Of a DNA stretch of 64,000 nucleotides, positions 10,501 to 23,663 are shown one piece after another. The stretch's first letter is position 1. Every line of letters starts with the position of its first letter. The notes below the pieces were generated by a model, which saw nothing but the letters and a program-made list of their open reading frames with translations, did no database searches and had not been told where the DNA came from. The position numbers were made by a program, and so were the translations under genes. Origin of the DNA: Monocercomonoides exilis (Eukaryota; Preaxostyla; Oxymonadida; Polymastigidae); contig LSRY02000033.1 in the NCBI GenBank assembly GCA_001643675.2, positions 806,001-870,000 of the forward strand. The letters are read 5' to 3'.

Positions 10501-13500
10501 ACAGGCAGATTCGCCGTATCGCCCGGCCTTCACGCCGAAGAGCCCTCTCTTTGTGCAGATGAAGTCGATGGCACCGATGTCGCCAATGGGGATGCCAGCA
10601 GGAGGGATGGGGTGGATGCAGGAGGAGAGAGAGGATGAAGGGATTGATGAAGGATTGTCAGAGGCGAGTGAAGATGCTGACAAGGCGAAGAAGAAGACGC
10701 GCCCACAGAAAAGTGCAGAGATGCTGCTGCGGTCGGTGAAGTCGCTGCGGAATGTGCAGCATCCGACGCTGTTCAGAGTGCTGATTGTGATTCTTGTGGT
10801 GGCGACGCTTGTGCTGCTCTCCATCTGCTTTGGAGTGACACTGAAGCAGGCATCGAACACTTCCCATTCAATCACCAACATCAACGACATGGGGTTCATT
10901 GCCTTCCACGTGAACTCCCTTGCCATTGCTGCGCATGACCTGCTCGAATACACACTGCACCCAGACATCTCCAACAGCACCGCCTACATCCAAACACTAC
11001 CACAGGTGAAGGAGCACATGAAGACAGCTGCCTCTGCCATCAACTTCTATCTGAAGTCAGCCTACGATGAGACACCGCTCGAGTTCGACTTGTGGTCGGA
11101 GCCTGTCTTTGTGGACTGGCAGCCCATCCGCTACCAGAACTCGTCGAAGCACCAGGTGTACCGGCGGATGATGGGCCTGCTGGACATCCTCGGCCGCATC
11201 GCTGACTGCGCACACACCTCGCACGACAGAGGCATCCTCCCCAATTACGATCTCCAGCAGCCCCTCGTGTCCATCCTGCTGAATGCGCCGGTCGCCATCA
11301 CAGAGGCGCTGAAGCACGCGATGCTGGCGATTGTGCGGGAGGAGGAGGTGAGCAACGTGACGACGCTGATTGTGACGGTGATTCTGTGTGGTGCAGACAT
11401 TGTCATCTGCATCGTCATTGTCATCATCGCCATCTTCAACATGGCACAAAGAGTGAAAGTGCAGAGGAGCAGAAACATGTTCAAGCTTTGCAGTTTGCCA
11501 ACGGAGGACTCGATGCAGCTGCTGAATGCAGTTGTGGAGGCGAAACGGCAGGAGGAAGGGCTCGACGACGAGAACGAGGAGCTGCTGGAGAAGGAAAAAA
11601 TAGACAACTTCCACAGGCTCACGTCGCTCCACCGCACGAAGACGATTGTGGAGGAGGTGGAGACAGAAGACGGACAACCGAAACAGCCTTCGGGTGAAGA
11701 GTCGCTTGTGCCAAACAACGAGGCAAAAGCAGACACTCAAAACAGCAACAAGGAGACAGGCCCGCAACATTCTGATTCGAAGGACAAAAGCAAAAACAAA
11801 AACAAAGAGGAAATCAAAATGGAAGGTGTAGGCGAAGATGACTACGATGAGCGGCAGACGCAGGTCTCTCTGCAGAAGCACTCGACAGTTTATTCGTCGA
11901 ATTCACGGTCGTCGCGGATGAAGCAATCGAGTGAGCACCCGAGTGGCTCTGGGCGATCAACAACACGCACAGGCTCTTCTCTGAACTCAGTGACAGTCTC
12001 TCCACTCAACATCGAAGACAACAATGCTGGTCTCAACAGACACTACACTTCTCTCTTTCCTTCTGCTTCGAACACATCCATCAACTCTGCACTGAAGGCA
12101 GCAGCAGCTCAAGCAGCTGATGGAGGAAATGGAAGCAGAGAGAATGGCGATGTGTATGACGAGGAGTCTGAGCCACTGGGATTCACACCCAACAGCTCAA
12201 AGGGCACATTCGACCAGATGAGCAACACGCAAGCACAACCAGCTGAACAAGGACAGACATCCACTCAGCTCTTCATCCACCCGCCGCAGCAGGCGATGCC
12301 TGTGGACCAGCCGCTGCCTCAGTTTTCGCTGCAGAACATGACACTGACGATGCCTGATGGGACAGTGCAACCTTTGCTCATCTCGTTAGACGATGCGCAG
12401 TTCTTCCTGCTGATGCCACCTCTTCAGAGGCAGACGTTTCTCCAACAGCAGCAGATGATGCTGGCTATTCAGCAGGCGCAGTATTTTCAGGAATTCCAGA
12501 TGCTCTCACCGGAACAGCAGCAGCAGATTGAGCCTTTTATTGTGCAGGACATGGAACTGAAGCAAATTCAGTTTGCACAGCTCGCTCAACTTCACCAGAT
12601 AATCGTCATGCAACAGCAGATGCTGCAGATGAGAATGCAACAACCACAACAACAGCAACAACAACAGATGAATGCAAATGATCAGAATGGCAAAGATGGG
12701 AGTGGAGCAGGCAATGCTCACCGGGCGAATGGGAGTGGCACATGGAGATCGGCTGCCAATGGGCAAGAAGGCTCAATTAGGAGTGCAGTTCCTGATGTGG
12801 CCAGGCCGTTTGGAGAAGGTGCGAATGGAAGAGGGCAGTGGAATGGGAAGCACCGCGATGACTTGGCGAGGCAGCTGGAGGAAGAGGACAAGATGGAGGA
12901 TCTGTCGTATCTGAAGGACAAATGCAAGCACATCGACAACATCATCCCCACACGCTTCACAGTCTGCGCTGGCTTTGGCATCATTGTGTGTGTGCTGATG
13001 ACATCGATGGTGATCATCAGCCTGATTGTTGCTGTGTTCTCACTGCAGGGCTTCTCTAACCTCGCCATCTTTGCAACGTTGCGCTCTTCACTTGTGATGC
13101 AGCTGGGACTGCTGGCACAGATGCTTGTCTTCAACGACGCACCTGATCTGTCTGTTGGTTCTTCAAATGGAGCGATGCTTTTTGAGTCATCAAGTGCGTG
13201 TGATGATCAACATGGTTCTCTTTCTCGTTCATCATCAACTTCTTATTCGTCTTCTCTGTTGCAGGAGGATGGTAATTCTATTTCTTCACCTCCTTCTTTT
13301 GGTGATATTTCCTCTAATAACACTTCATCGTTACCTTCCTCTTTGACGTGCATGCACCCAAACAACAAAACACCTCATGCCATTTCTGACTTCTCCTTTC
13401 CGCGTCCATCCAATTTGCACTCGCACAGCCTCTCTTCTTCTTCTTCTCGCCTGCTCTCCTCCACCGATCTTTCTCCATCCATCCCCATCGCATCCAACCC

Positions 13501-14689
13501 TGTGTGGAATAATCTCTCTCACTTCAGCCACGACTCGACAATGCTGACAGCGCTGCTGTCGAGGCAGCTGGAGTATCTGGAGGCTGTCTCAGCTGTGGTG
13601 ATGTACGGATCTGTTGACCACAACGGCGCACGGGTGGTGTCTGGAGACACGCCTTTGGATAAGCTGAGTGTGCGGCGGACAAAAGGGAACTGGACGCAGA
13701 TGGAGGCATTCACAGGGCATCGGAAGGACTGTTACATGATCGAAACGGCGAAGTGCGTGGGCGACAGGCTGATTGGAGATGTGCCGAATTTTGTGGGGTT
13801 TGACAATCTGCTGGCTACGATACAGACACACGCAATGAAACTGTCGAAAATCAGAGCAAGCACAACACAAACAGCAGATGCTGATGAGCTTATAAAAGAT
13901 ATTTCTGCGAATGAAAACGAAAGTACAAATTTGGTTTCTGATCCCTCACATCATTTGTCTCATGCAACTCCTCTTCCACTTCATTCCTTGTCATATTTGA
14001 GCGACCCTTTGAGCATAAATTCCACTTCAAATGAATTGTCTCCATCTACCTCTTCTGAATCATCAACAGTTTCTGACAACTCTAATTCTTCATTGCCTCA
14101 ACACATCAGCACAAGCGCCTCTGATGCGCTTCAACAGAATTTGAGCCATTACACTTCCACTAACTCTCTTTCCTTTTCTTCTAATTCAAACATTTTGAAC
14201 AATCCACGAATTCTTTCAGCAACTCCGCTGTCTGCCGACTACGGGGCACTTTACACGCTTCTTGTGTATGATGGACACGACGGGCTGATGACATACCAGA
14301 CGCTGCTGATCAGCTTGATACAGGGCAACATCACCACACTTGTACACACTGTGATTGCGTTGTTTGCGGTTGGGATGAGTATGATGGTGCTGGTTGCGAT
14401 GACTGTTCTGTTTCCGCTGGGGAGCAATCTGTCGGAGGAGAACACGATTAACGTGATGATTGAGCAGCTGTACAAGACAGAAAAAAGCGATGAGAGAGAC
14501 GAGATAAAAGACGAATACGGTGAAGACTCAGAAGAAGAAGGGACGCTTCGAGGAAAAAATGCAACACCGCTAAAGCGCACCACTAAAACAGGAGAGAAGG
14601 AGCTATCAGCATTCATAAAGAAGAAAGTTAAAGATGATGATGTTGATGATACGACAAAACTGTATAATGGCTATGGCAGAGAAGCATGA
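7572..14689 (+). CDS. Very large multipass membrane protein of the TmcB/TmcC-type (TPR-like) family
   Basis: Exons 7572-7663, 7730-7760 (only 31 bases) and 7883-14689 give 2309 residues. Residues about 42-370 hold a bundle of hydrophobic helices. Around 557-745 lies the helical repeat block typical of TmcB-like proteins of protists (FPSDPSLLLQHAIFCRSF, KALELIKRASKLFP, then VLRLYGSLLLNVFRDVESAQ). Two similar modules follow, each a transmembrane helix, a large extracytoplasmic segment and a second helix: about 1002-1228 and about 1738-2221. Between them is a cytoplasmic low-complexity linker with a Gln/Met-rich part. Related proteins in other protists often end in PAS or cyclase domains; here the C-terminus is only a charged tail of about 88 residues. 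A role as a cell-surface sensor is inferred. The AT-rich patches 13140-13400 and 13880-14220 encode Ser-rich inserts. Confidence 0.8.
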
Positions 14690-16140
14690 AAGGATTAATG
14701 ATGAATGTTTCATGGGACTTCTATTAATAACACTCTGGCAAATGGATTGTGCCTTTTCATTCACATTGTTTTAAGTTCAATTGAAGATTCATAATTTATT
14801 TATGAATGAAATTAAACTTTTTTTAATTTTCATCAAAAAAGTCTATTTTATGAAGATATGTGTGCTTCTTTCAACTTGTAATCCTACAGAAACAAATTAA
14901 TGAGCATTTCCTTTTAAGAGAAATAAAAATGTTTCGCTGGTTGCTTTTTTTCTTATCATTTTGGTATTCTTTTGTTTTGTTTGCCTTTATAAGATTTGTA
15001 ATTCCGCTATGTATTCGTTTGACAGTTCTTTAAGAGTCCAAATGAAATTCATTGTCTTATGTGCCATTTCATATCTTTACACATTGTTTTCTTCATCGAT
15101 AGAAACAAAATTTTCAACATCATTTAAGTTCTTTTTAAATTGTTTCGTTCGTTTTTCAGTTTAGTATTTGCAACGATTTTGTTGCTTCATCAATTTTTCT
15201 TCAAGTGATGTGTTTTTATGTTGACGATTACAAGCTGTTTAATTTTCATGCAAGAATCTTAGCAGCCGAGTAAAATAACTTCATTTTTAATTTGAATAAT
15301 CACTTCAGATATTTTTTATATGTAGTTTTTGTGTTACAATAACTGATTTATAGATATTCAATTTTTATGCCATGTTCAATTTCTTTCTTTTTTTTACGCA
15401 TCGGCTGCTGAAATGATGAATTGTTTAATTTTCATTAACATCAAAATTTTGTTTTGACAAGTTAAGTGTTCGAAGACTAGACAAAATATTAGCCATTGAA
15501 AAAGAAAAACTAAATGGAAATAATAAATAACATCAAAATAACAATTATTATTATGAGAAATACACAGATCCAAAACAGGAATTTCAATAACAGGTTTCGA
15601 GAAAATGATAAAACCCTCACAAGGAAAACAACATCGATGCAAAAGATTGGATGAAATAAAAACATGCAAATTGAAAATAAAAAGAAGTGAAAAGCTCAAA
15701 GCAAAAACAAGAGTTAAAGAGCAAAGAATAAAAGAACAAAGAACAAAGAACAAAGAAAACGATTAATGAAGCACAGCTATAACAATAATGAATGAATTGA
15801 ATCATCAACAGCCCGCTTCATAGAATCTTACAATCAGATTAATAATTGGAAAATAAAACACATCATCGAGCATCGACTCCACGCAATTTCATTTAGAACA
15901 GTTCGTCTTTCTTTCAAACGAATTAGCAACAGGTTTATTTTATATTATAACTATTTTATACTGAAAGAGCAATTTCTATACAAAACAATCGACTTACAAG
16001 AATAAAGAAAGACTCCATTCTCTTCTCTTCCTTTTTTCCCCTTCCTTTCATCAAATAATCAACAAAACTCAAAATGTACCTATCCCTCATCCAGCATTCA
16101 TTCATTCACGCAAAAGCACTTCAAAGCACATCCTTCATCT
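14690..16140. other. Convergent intergenic spacer
   Basis: AT-rich spacer between two convergent genes. It has a short tandem run of a GAACAAA-like unit near 15720-15755. Open frames in it have skewed composition and no family features. No RNA gene seen. Confidence 0.5.
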
Positions 16141-19100
16141 TTACTCCAACTCTCTTGATTTGGCCTCAATATCGTCCATCTTCATCGCCTGGATTGTGCT
16201 CAAGCTTTCCCACAGCTCGGGAATGCCATGCACTGCAAACGGGATCTGCCCTGACTTCTTAATTGCAAATGTCACATCTGAAATTCTCTGTGCCTTCTCC
16301 CAGTTGACCATGTCGTTGACGACTGTGGGGCTCTCGTCGACATACACCAGGTCTGTCAGATATGTCGAGAAGAACGGCAGAAACGGCGGCTTTGTTGTCT
16401 TCGCGAGGTGCCGCAGCTGGGCGCTCTTCCCAGCCGTGTCTGTCACCTCCCGCAGCTTCGTCAGCGTCTCCATCTTCTTCGCAGACACAAACGCCCACGA
16501 CTTCTTCAGACGCTTCACCGCAAAGCCGTTCAGCGCCAGCATCACCTCCATCACCCCGTTGAAGTTGCTCAGCTGCAGCATCTCCTCTGCCATCTGGATG
16601 AAAAACTCAATCATCTTCCCTCGCTCTGCTGGCTGCTCCTTCGACACAATGCACGACGCCACCCACAGCGTCACCTGGTTGAACCGTTCTGTCATCCTCC
16701 TCACATTCGGCGCGATTTCCTGTGCATTCTCCTTCATCCACGCCTTCGACACGAACTCCACTGGCTGCATCTTGATGTACAGCTCAGCCTCAATCAGCGT
16801 CATCTGCCTGGCAATCTCTCTCGGATCGAACTCATCCAGCGACAGCACCAGAGGGGAGGTGAGGGTGCAGCTCCAGACAGCACCTGCAGGCGACGAAGAG
16901 ATCGAAGACGACGTCAGCACTGGAGAAGACACACCAGACTGGACAGAAGGCAAAGTTGCAGCAGACGCACTCAGGTGATTCGACGAAGATGACAACAAGC
17001 TGGCTGTTGAGGAGGACGAGCTGAGTGAGCTGCTTGGCCCTCCTGTGTTCGCGCCATACACCATGTGCTTCTTCAGTCTGTCTGGGAAGAACGGCAGCGG
17101 GGCGTTGTGAGGTGTCCATGGGTGCACAGGTGCCTGTGCTGCAGCCACAACACCATTCAGAGACTGCATAATCATCTTCGCATAGACAGGTGTGCCGTCA
17201 GCGATGCTCTGCTTCAAGAGAGCGATTAAGAGCGACTCCATCGCAGGGGAGGAGAAGTCTGTTGGGTGGGACTTGATCCACGTCTGGATAGACGCCAGGA
17301 CGCTGTGCCGCACCCGCTCTGGTATCTCTGGCAGCTGCAGAGAGAGGGCGTGTGGCTGAGAGGGTTGGGGCACTGGAGACGCAGAGGGAGGCGGTGGGAC
17401 AGGTGGTGGGGCATTCTGTGCTTGTTGCTGCTCGTCTTCAGACTTCTTCCTCTCTTTGTCTCTGTCTATTTTGGGTGTGAAGAGCTGCACGCGGAGTGTG
17501 GATTTTGGCTGAGGCAGTGTGGCTGTTGATGTCTGTTCCTGCTCTTTCTTGTTCTGTTTTCCAGCTGCTCCTTCGTCTTCTTCTTTGCCTTCCTCTTTCT
17601 CACCCTCTCCTTCCCCAGGTGATGCGTCCTTCTCCACTCTGATGGGCGATGCCACCACATCTGACACGAAGTCGAGTGGAGGAGGAATGCTGTCACAGGA
17701 AGAGTTCTGTCTCTGCTGCATCTGCATCTGCTGCTGATGCTGCTGTTGCTGTTGCTGCTGAGCAGAAGGAGAAGAACTGGGCAGAGGGACAGGTGTGCTG
17801 AAGGAGAGGGTGGTGGAGAGGTGCTTGTTGGGAGAGGAAAGAGATAGATTTTGGGTGCTGGCTGTTGGGTGAGATGGCTGTGGAGGAGGAGAGGAGGAAG
17901 GGCTGGGGGAAGCTGTTGACGGAGAAGAGGGAGAAGAAGAAGAAGAAGAAGATGTTGATGATGTTGTTCCTGATGCTGGTGGGGGTGGAGGAGGCGGTGG
18001 AGGAGGAGGGGGAGGTGGTGGAGGTGGAGGTGGAGCAGAAGAAGGAGATGATGAGGGGGATGAAGCAGAGGCAGGTGGAGGGGGTGTTGGTGGTGGTGAG
18101 TGCCTGTTGGCTGGACATGAGGGTGACTGAGACATGCGTTTGACTAAAAAATAGATGAGCAAAAAGGAGAAGAAAAACAAAGAAAGAAATAATGAAACAA
18201 TTTAAATTAATTTATTCTCAAAAAAGAAGAAGAAATGCTTTAAATTTTTCTAAGATTCCTTTCAAAAAAAGCTTCAAAAGCAGAAATTTCATATCACAAT
18301 TTCTCTTTCTCTTTCTCTCTTTCTTTCTCTCTCTCTTCTATTAGTATCACAGCATACCCTGATTCTCCCACTCCTTGTATCTGTCATTGATCAGCTCATA
18401 TCTCACAATCAGCAGCCTCATCAAGTCCTCTGGGGTCATCCATGTTCTGTAGCTTAACAAGAACACGCCCCACATCTTCAGTGCCAGCGGGTCTGTCCCT
18501 GTGCACTTCTCCACCAGCTTCACCACCGTCGCCTGCGAAATCCGCCGCTTGTTCGCATTCCGAAGGAGCGTGTTGGAATTCACAGACTGCGAATCGGCTC
18601 CTTTCTCTCTCTCTCTTTCTTTCTCTCTTTCTCTCTCTCTGTCTTTCTCTCTCTCTTTCTCCTTCTCCTTCTCCTTCTCTCCCGTCTCCTCTGTCTTCTC
18701 CTGTTGATAGACAATATTCTCTGGTGTATCCACCAGGCCGAAGATGATGTTGTCTCGGGAGACAGGAAAGGAAGGCAGCTGCACTTTGCTCACAGCCGGC
18801 GGGCGAGGAATGAGAATGCCGTTTGTTGAGGCAGAGGCAGACGAGGAGGACGAGAGCATCTCACGCAGAGTGAGAAGAGAGGCCGAGATGGACTCCAGCT
18901 CGGGTGTATGCGGAAAGAGGGTGGGTACATTAGAAGAAGAAGAGGAAGAGGAAGAAAGAGAGGGAGAAGAAGAAGCTGTTTGGGTGGTGGTAGATGAAGA
19001 TAGTGAGGAAGGAGAGGTGCAGTTTGTTTGAGAGAGATTAGGAGAAGACGAAGATGTCGAAGAAGGAAGAGCAGAAGTGGAAGCAGAAGAAGACAGAGGC

Positions 19101-20634
19101 GATGGTGAAACGGAGGGAGCAGGCGAAGAAGAAGGAAGGAGAGGGGATGATGTGTCTATGGATGGGGTTTTAGAGTGCATTGGAGAAGTCAAAACAGCAC
19201 AAGAAGCAGACGATGATAAAGAAGGAATCGCAGAGAAAGAGCCAAGCTGCAGAGAAGAAGGTCTCAATGGCTTGACAACCAGAAGAAGAGGATTGACAGC
19301 GAGTGGCTGTGAGGGTGGAGGAACAAGAGGAGAAGAAGTGGCAGAGAGAGACCGCTTGGTCTTAGTTGGTGTGGCTGAATGAGAATCAGCAGAGGATGAG
19401 CCAGCAGGGCTGTCGGGGGATGTGGTTGATGAGCTGAGCGCAGAGGGAGAGGAAGGTGTCGAGAAGTACGAAGAAGATGGAGGAGGTGGTGGAGAAGGAG
19501 ATGCAGAGGGAAGTCCCTGCACATCTGCTGTGCTTAATGAAGGTGACTGCAATTGGCCACCAGCTGTGTCAGATGCCTCCTTCTCGCTGCCAAGCTCCTT
19601 GTTTGTGGAGGTCGAGCGCCTCGAGGTGGTGTTGCTGCGGCGGATGGTGAATGTGACAGAGGGCAGCGGCGAGTGAGTCAGCGATGTATTCACCACAGGT
19701 GACGAGATGGGAGAGGCTGCGGGTGATATCGCGGCTGAGCTGGTGCGGGACTTAGTGGATGGCGTGAAAGAGCAGGTGGGAAGTGACTGAGGACTCGGTT
19801 GGCTAGCGCTTGATGGTGACAGTGGCTCAAGTGGATTGCGAGTTGTGCTTTGCGAAAAAATAAGAGAAGGTTGAACTTCGTCTTTTGGGCTTTCTGCAGC
19901 CTCTTTATCTGAACTGACATCTTCAGGCTTGGCTTCTGCTTCATCATTCGGTTTGGATGGTGTGCTCTCTTCTTGGGTGTTTTGATCAATTGTCTCATCG
20001 ACTTCTGTTTTAGTCTTTAACTCTGAAGTTGATTGACAGCGTTCTTTATCCTTAAAAGAATGAAATGATAGTTTCTGTTCTTGGTGTTTGTGATCGGAAA
20101 CAGATTCAGGAGACTTACTATGAGAATGACGAGAATTGCGCTGAGAATTTTTCACAAAATTTGCAGAATTCTTTGGTGGTGGAGTCGTTGCACGAGGTTT
20201 TGGATTCTGTTGTTGTTGTGATTTGATCATCGAAGGAAGCTTTAACGTTTCTGGAATTATATCGAAAGAAATCTGCTTTTCAGAATTACTTGTTTCACTT
20301 AATGGTGTTGTTGGTGGTGGAGATTCGCTGTTACGGCTTGAAGTCTTGGCGGACTGAGTTACGATCTTTGTCGGTTTTGAACTTGGTAACCTGGGTGCAG
20401 TCGCAGTTGATGTCGCTTTTTCTTGATACAGTGATATAAGTTCTTTGACTGAATTTACTGAGTTTTGAATAACTGCATCGCTCTGGATATTCTAATACAA
20501 AATTTAACCAAGATTGAAAAAAAAGTAAGAAACGCAAAAGAATAAAATTCTCCAAGTTTCGCATTCCAACGATAAAAAATATTTCATACTGTTGATTTCA
20601 CATCTTGTTCATCTCCAGAGCGCTGTTCGCTCAT
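16141..20634 (-). CDS. Ras guanine-nucleotide exchange factor (REM plus CDC25 catalytic domain)
   Basis: Exons 20590-20634, 18358-20491 and 16141-18143, 1393 residues; donors GTATGA and GTATGC, phases match. The first two thirds are Ser/Pro/Thr low complexity. A RasGEF N-terminal (REM) segment is seen near 671-726 (MWGVFLLSYRTWMTPEDLMR), and its continuation near 998-1038 (VLASIQTWIKSHPTDF) comes only after a Ser/Pro/Gln-rich insert of about 270 residues. The catalytic domain covers about 1158-1393: LSLDEFDPREIARQMTLIE, FNQVTLWVASCIV, FNGVMEVMLALNGFAVKRLKK and PPFLPFFSTYLTDL are hallmark segments. It should load a Ras-family GTPase with GTP at a membrane. No membrane anchor or PH domain is visible. 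The catalytic domain runs to the C-terminus. Confidence 0.88.
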
Positions 20635-20875
20635 TGATGAGATAATTGAGAATTCAAAATATGGGGATGAGTTTGATTTTCACAATAAAAGAATTATTAT
20701 AACTATAGCAATTAAATGGATGCTGCTAATGTTTCTTTTTCATAAATGAAAATCAATCAACCATTAATTTTTGATATTTTGAAAAATAAAAATTTGGCAA
20801 TTATTGTTTTAGCAAACAAATGTGTGAAATTATTATTTCGTATATCTCCTTTTTTAAGTAATTAATGATTTTAGG

Positions 20876-23307
20876 ATGCAAAATTCTGATGAGGTAAAAA
20901 AAGAAAACTCCGCATCAGGTTTTAACTTCTTTTTTTTGCATTTAAAATAGAAAGTTACGAATTTTTATGCGTTAAAATGAATTTGCATCGATGATAAGAA
21001 TCGTTATTTCTTCTTTCTTCAGACAAAAGCGATAATGCAACCTCGTCATTTGCAGATTTGCCATATTTTCCTCCTGAACTTGATGAAGATGATGAACTAC
21101 TAATTGCATTCCAGCAAACAAATGACGTTTTTGGAAAAGATTTTAATGACTTATTGGCAGAAAAGCACAATCAACTGAAACTTAATACACAACTTCATTT
21201 TTTAAAACATCAATCAACAATAAGATTAAGAGATGTTCCTCTGATAGGGACAAAAAGTGACTACGTTGACAATCCACGAGTAAATCAAACGGTAGGTGTC
21301 GACGGGTTTTATACTAAATTTATTGAAATGGATCGAGATCATTCCGTTTGGGATGCTCCAAGGAGAGTTTTTGGAGTGTCTTTGGTTGAATTTAACCAAT
21401 TTGATGCAAACGTTGTTGGTGTTGTTTATCGCTCAATGCTTTGGAAGCAACCAAAGTGCAATTTTCCATTGATAGCATCTCCTTTGAGTTATGATTCTGG
21501 TCAAACACTTTTAAATGCTGAAAAACGAAGTGACATGACAGAATCTTTGGAGGGTGCTAAAAAAGTTAGAACAGATAACGAGAAAGAAGAAACAGTGGGG
21601 CAAGCATACATACCGCCTTATTATCTTTTCCCATCCTCAAATGAGCAAGACATTGAGCAATTGTCAAAAGTGGAGATGGCTCAAGCATCGCACTCTGCTT
21701 CTGCTCTGTTCATCCCAACATTAATACGCCTCTCATTGCCCTCTTCATCTCCTTCACCCACAACACAGACAGAGCTGAGCGACGAATGGAACAGTGTAAT
21801 TATGCTCTGGTCTTTGCGAAGCCTCACAACTCAACCACAATTTTCTTCGTCTTCTTCATCTTCTTCAGCACCAGCAGACTCTTCAGCTACCCGCACGCCA
21901 ACTCCACTTGCAGTGTTTTCTCTCCCAGCGACTGTCACTTCACTCTCCTTCTGCCCCAACAAATCGTCTGTGCTGTATGCTGGCTGTGCAGACGGCTCAG
22001 TCCATCTTCTTCAGGCTGAGCCATTGGCAAGCGCCATAAGCGAGTCTAACGCCTCTCTTCATTCATCATCCACCCCAAACATTCCCCTCGGTGCCCGCTC
22101 CTCCGTCCACACCATCGTCGATCCGTCGACGTGCGAGGCGAGTGTGATCGCGCTGACAGGCAGTGCTGCTTCGCCTGGGTGGGGCAGAGCGTCTCCTCAC
22201 CCAGCTGCGCCTGGCGGGATGATGGCACTGCGCAGTGCAGAAGGCAAGGTCATCTGTGTCGATGGCCTCGGCACAACCACCCGGTGGAGCGACGACCTCA
22301 GCAAGCAGATCTCATTCAGCTCGTTCATCTCAATGAGCAGCAGCTTGTCTTCGCCTTCCTCTTCTCCTGCCTCTTCTCCTACTTCTTCTTTCTTTTCTGC
22401 CTCATCTGCCCCTATTCACTTCACCACTCACGCCTTCACCACACCCTTTTCTGACTATGCGCTTCTGGGCGCTGAAAACGGCGGGCTGTTCTGTGCGAAG
22501 GAGTCGCGATTCGCCCGCTTTGTCGACTTTGCCGGCACAATTGATGCAATCATGGGTGCCGGCAGTGAAGAGATTGATGTGAAGTTCCCAATTTCTGCGC
22601 TGAAAGTGCACCCGATGTGTGTCTCTCTGCTTTCCACACCCGAAGGAATAGCTGCTTATTCACAGAGAACAGAAGCATCTGCCTTCAGCATGTCAACTGG
22701 GATGTCTGCTCGTTCTCATTCTGCTATGTCATCATCATCTTCTTCTTCTTCTTCCTCTTCCTCTTCTTCTCCTTCTCCTTCTCCTTCTTCACTGGACTTC
22801 TTATCTTCTGCCGATGCTGTGTTTTGTGGGGAGCATCGCCTTGTCTTTGCAGTCAGCTCGTTCAGCGGCTCTGTCTTCGTGTTCTCAACAGCCCCGCTGT
22901 CTGAGTCTTCCCTGCAGCCAAGCACTCGCCCTTCCCTTTTCAATCAGTTCGCAGCAGCATCTTCTCCTTCCTCATTCATGAAATCTCTTCTTCTTCCTCC
23001 ACTTCATTTCTCTTCTCCTGTGAATTCAATAGCTTTTTCTCCCTCCAACCCTGCTTTGCTCGCTGTTGCAACAAACGATGGCACACTGTCATTGTTTGAT
23101 TTATCTACAAAACATACCACTCCATTTGTAGCTGTTAAGCCTCGGTCTTTTCCGCTTGTTTCAATTGCCTGGAGCGGTGATGGATCAAATGTTGTTGCTG
23201 GAAATGTCATTGGAGAACTTTTTGTATTTAATGTTGGAAAGGATTTAATTATTGAAACGGAAAAAGAAAGAGTTGAAATTTTCTTTGATTTATGCAAAAT
23301 AAAATAA
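20876..23307 (+). CDS. WD40-repeat protein resembling dynein intermediate chains
   Basis: Exon 1 20876-20918 (ATG, 14 codons plus one base) joins exon 2 21023-23307 in phase, 775 residues; the donor is GTTTTA. The N-terminal third is non-repetitive. Beta-propeller blades are visible near 318-345 (VTSLSFCPNKSSVLYAGC, then ADGSVHLL) and at the C-terminus near 681-755 (VNSIAFSPSNPALLAVATND with SLFDL; LVSIAWSGDGSNVVAG with ELFVFNV). The last two blades and the short charged tail resemble dynein intermediate chains, possibly the dynein-2 type (WDR34/WDR60), but the blades between are broken by Ser-rich inserts and the assignment is tentative. Its start codon lies 241 bases from that of the divergent RasGEF gene. 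Confidence 0.65.
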
Positions 23308-23396
23308 TAATTTCAAATATTAATTGCGATCTTTCTTAAACTGAAATCATGGGTTAGATCATATATTGCATCTGATCGAACTGTATTTATTAAAGA

Positions 23397-23663
23397 ATGC
23401 TGCTACTTTATTGCGAACACTGCAAAGAATATACTCTTAAAAAGAAATGTAATTGCGGATGCACCCCTAGACCAGCCCATCCAGGTTATTCTTTTTGAAG
23501 TTACAAAAGATATTTGATTATTTGTTTTTTTGATGTTTAATGCACATTTTAACTTATAATTTTAGCACGATTTTCACCAGACGATAAATTTTCAGCTGAA
23601 AGGGTTACACTTAAACGCAGACATAATTTATTACTCACGCAGCAACCGCCACAAAAATACTAA
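23397..23663 (+). CDS. NOP10: NOP10, H/ACA small nucleolar ribonucleoprotein subunit
   Basis: Two small exons, 23397-23484 and 23566-23663, encode 61 residues (family about 60-65); the intron is 81 bases with donor GTTATT and acceptor TTTAG. The joined product has the diagnostic [20 protein letters not shown] across the junction and ends [11 protein letters not shown], as in eukaryotic NOP10. NOP10 binds the pseudouridine synthase Cbf5/dyskerin in H/ACA particles that modify rRNA and other RNAs. The N-terminus holds a CEHC pair and a CNCGC cluster, which looks like the archaeal zinc ribbon that yeast and human NOP10 have lost. Confidence 0.9.

Noticed and set aside
10297-11881. Long minus-strand open frames (about 227 and 274 residues) opposite the TmcB-type gene
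   Set aside because: They mirror the codon bias of the plus-strand gene, lack family features and lie inside transmembrane-coding sequence of the real gene.
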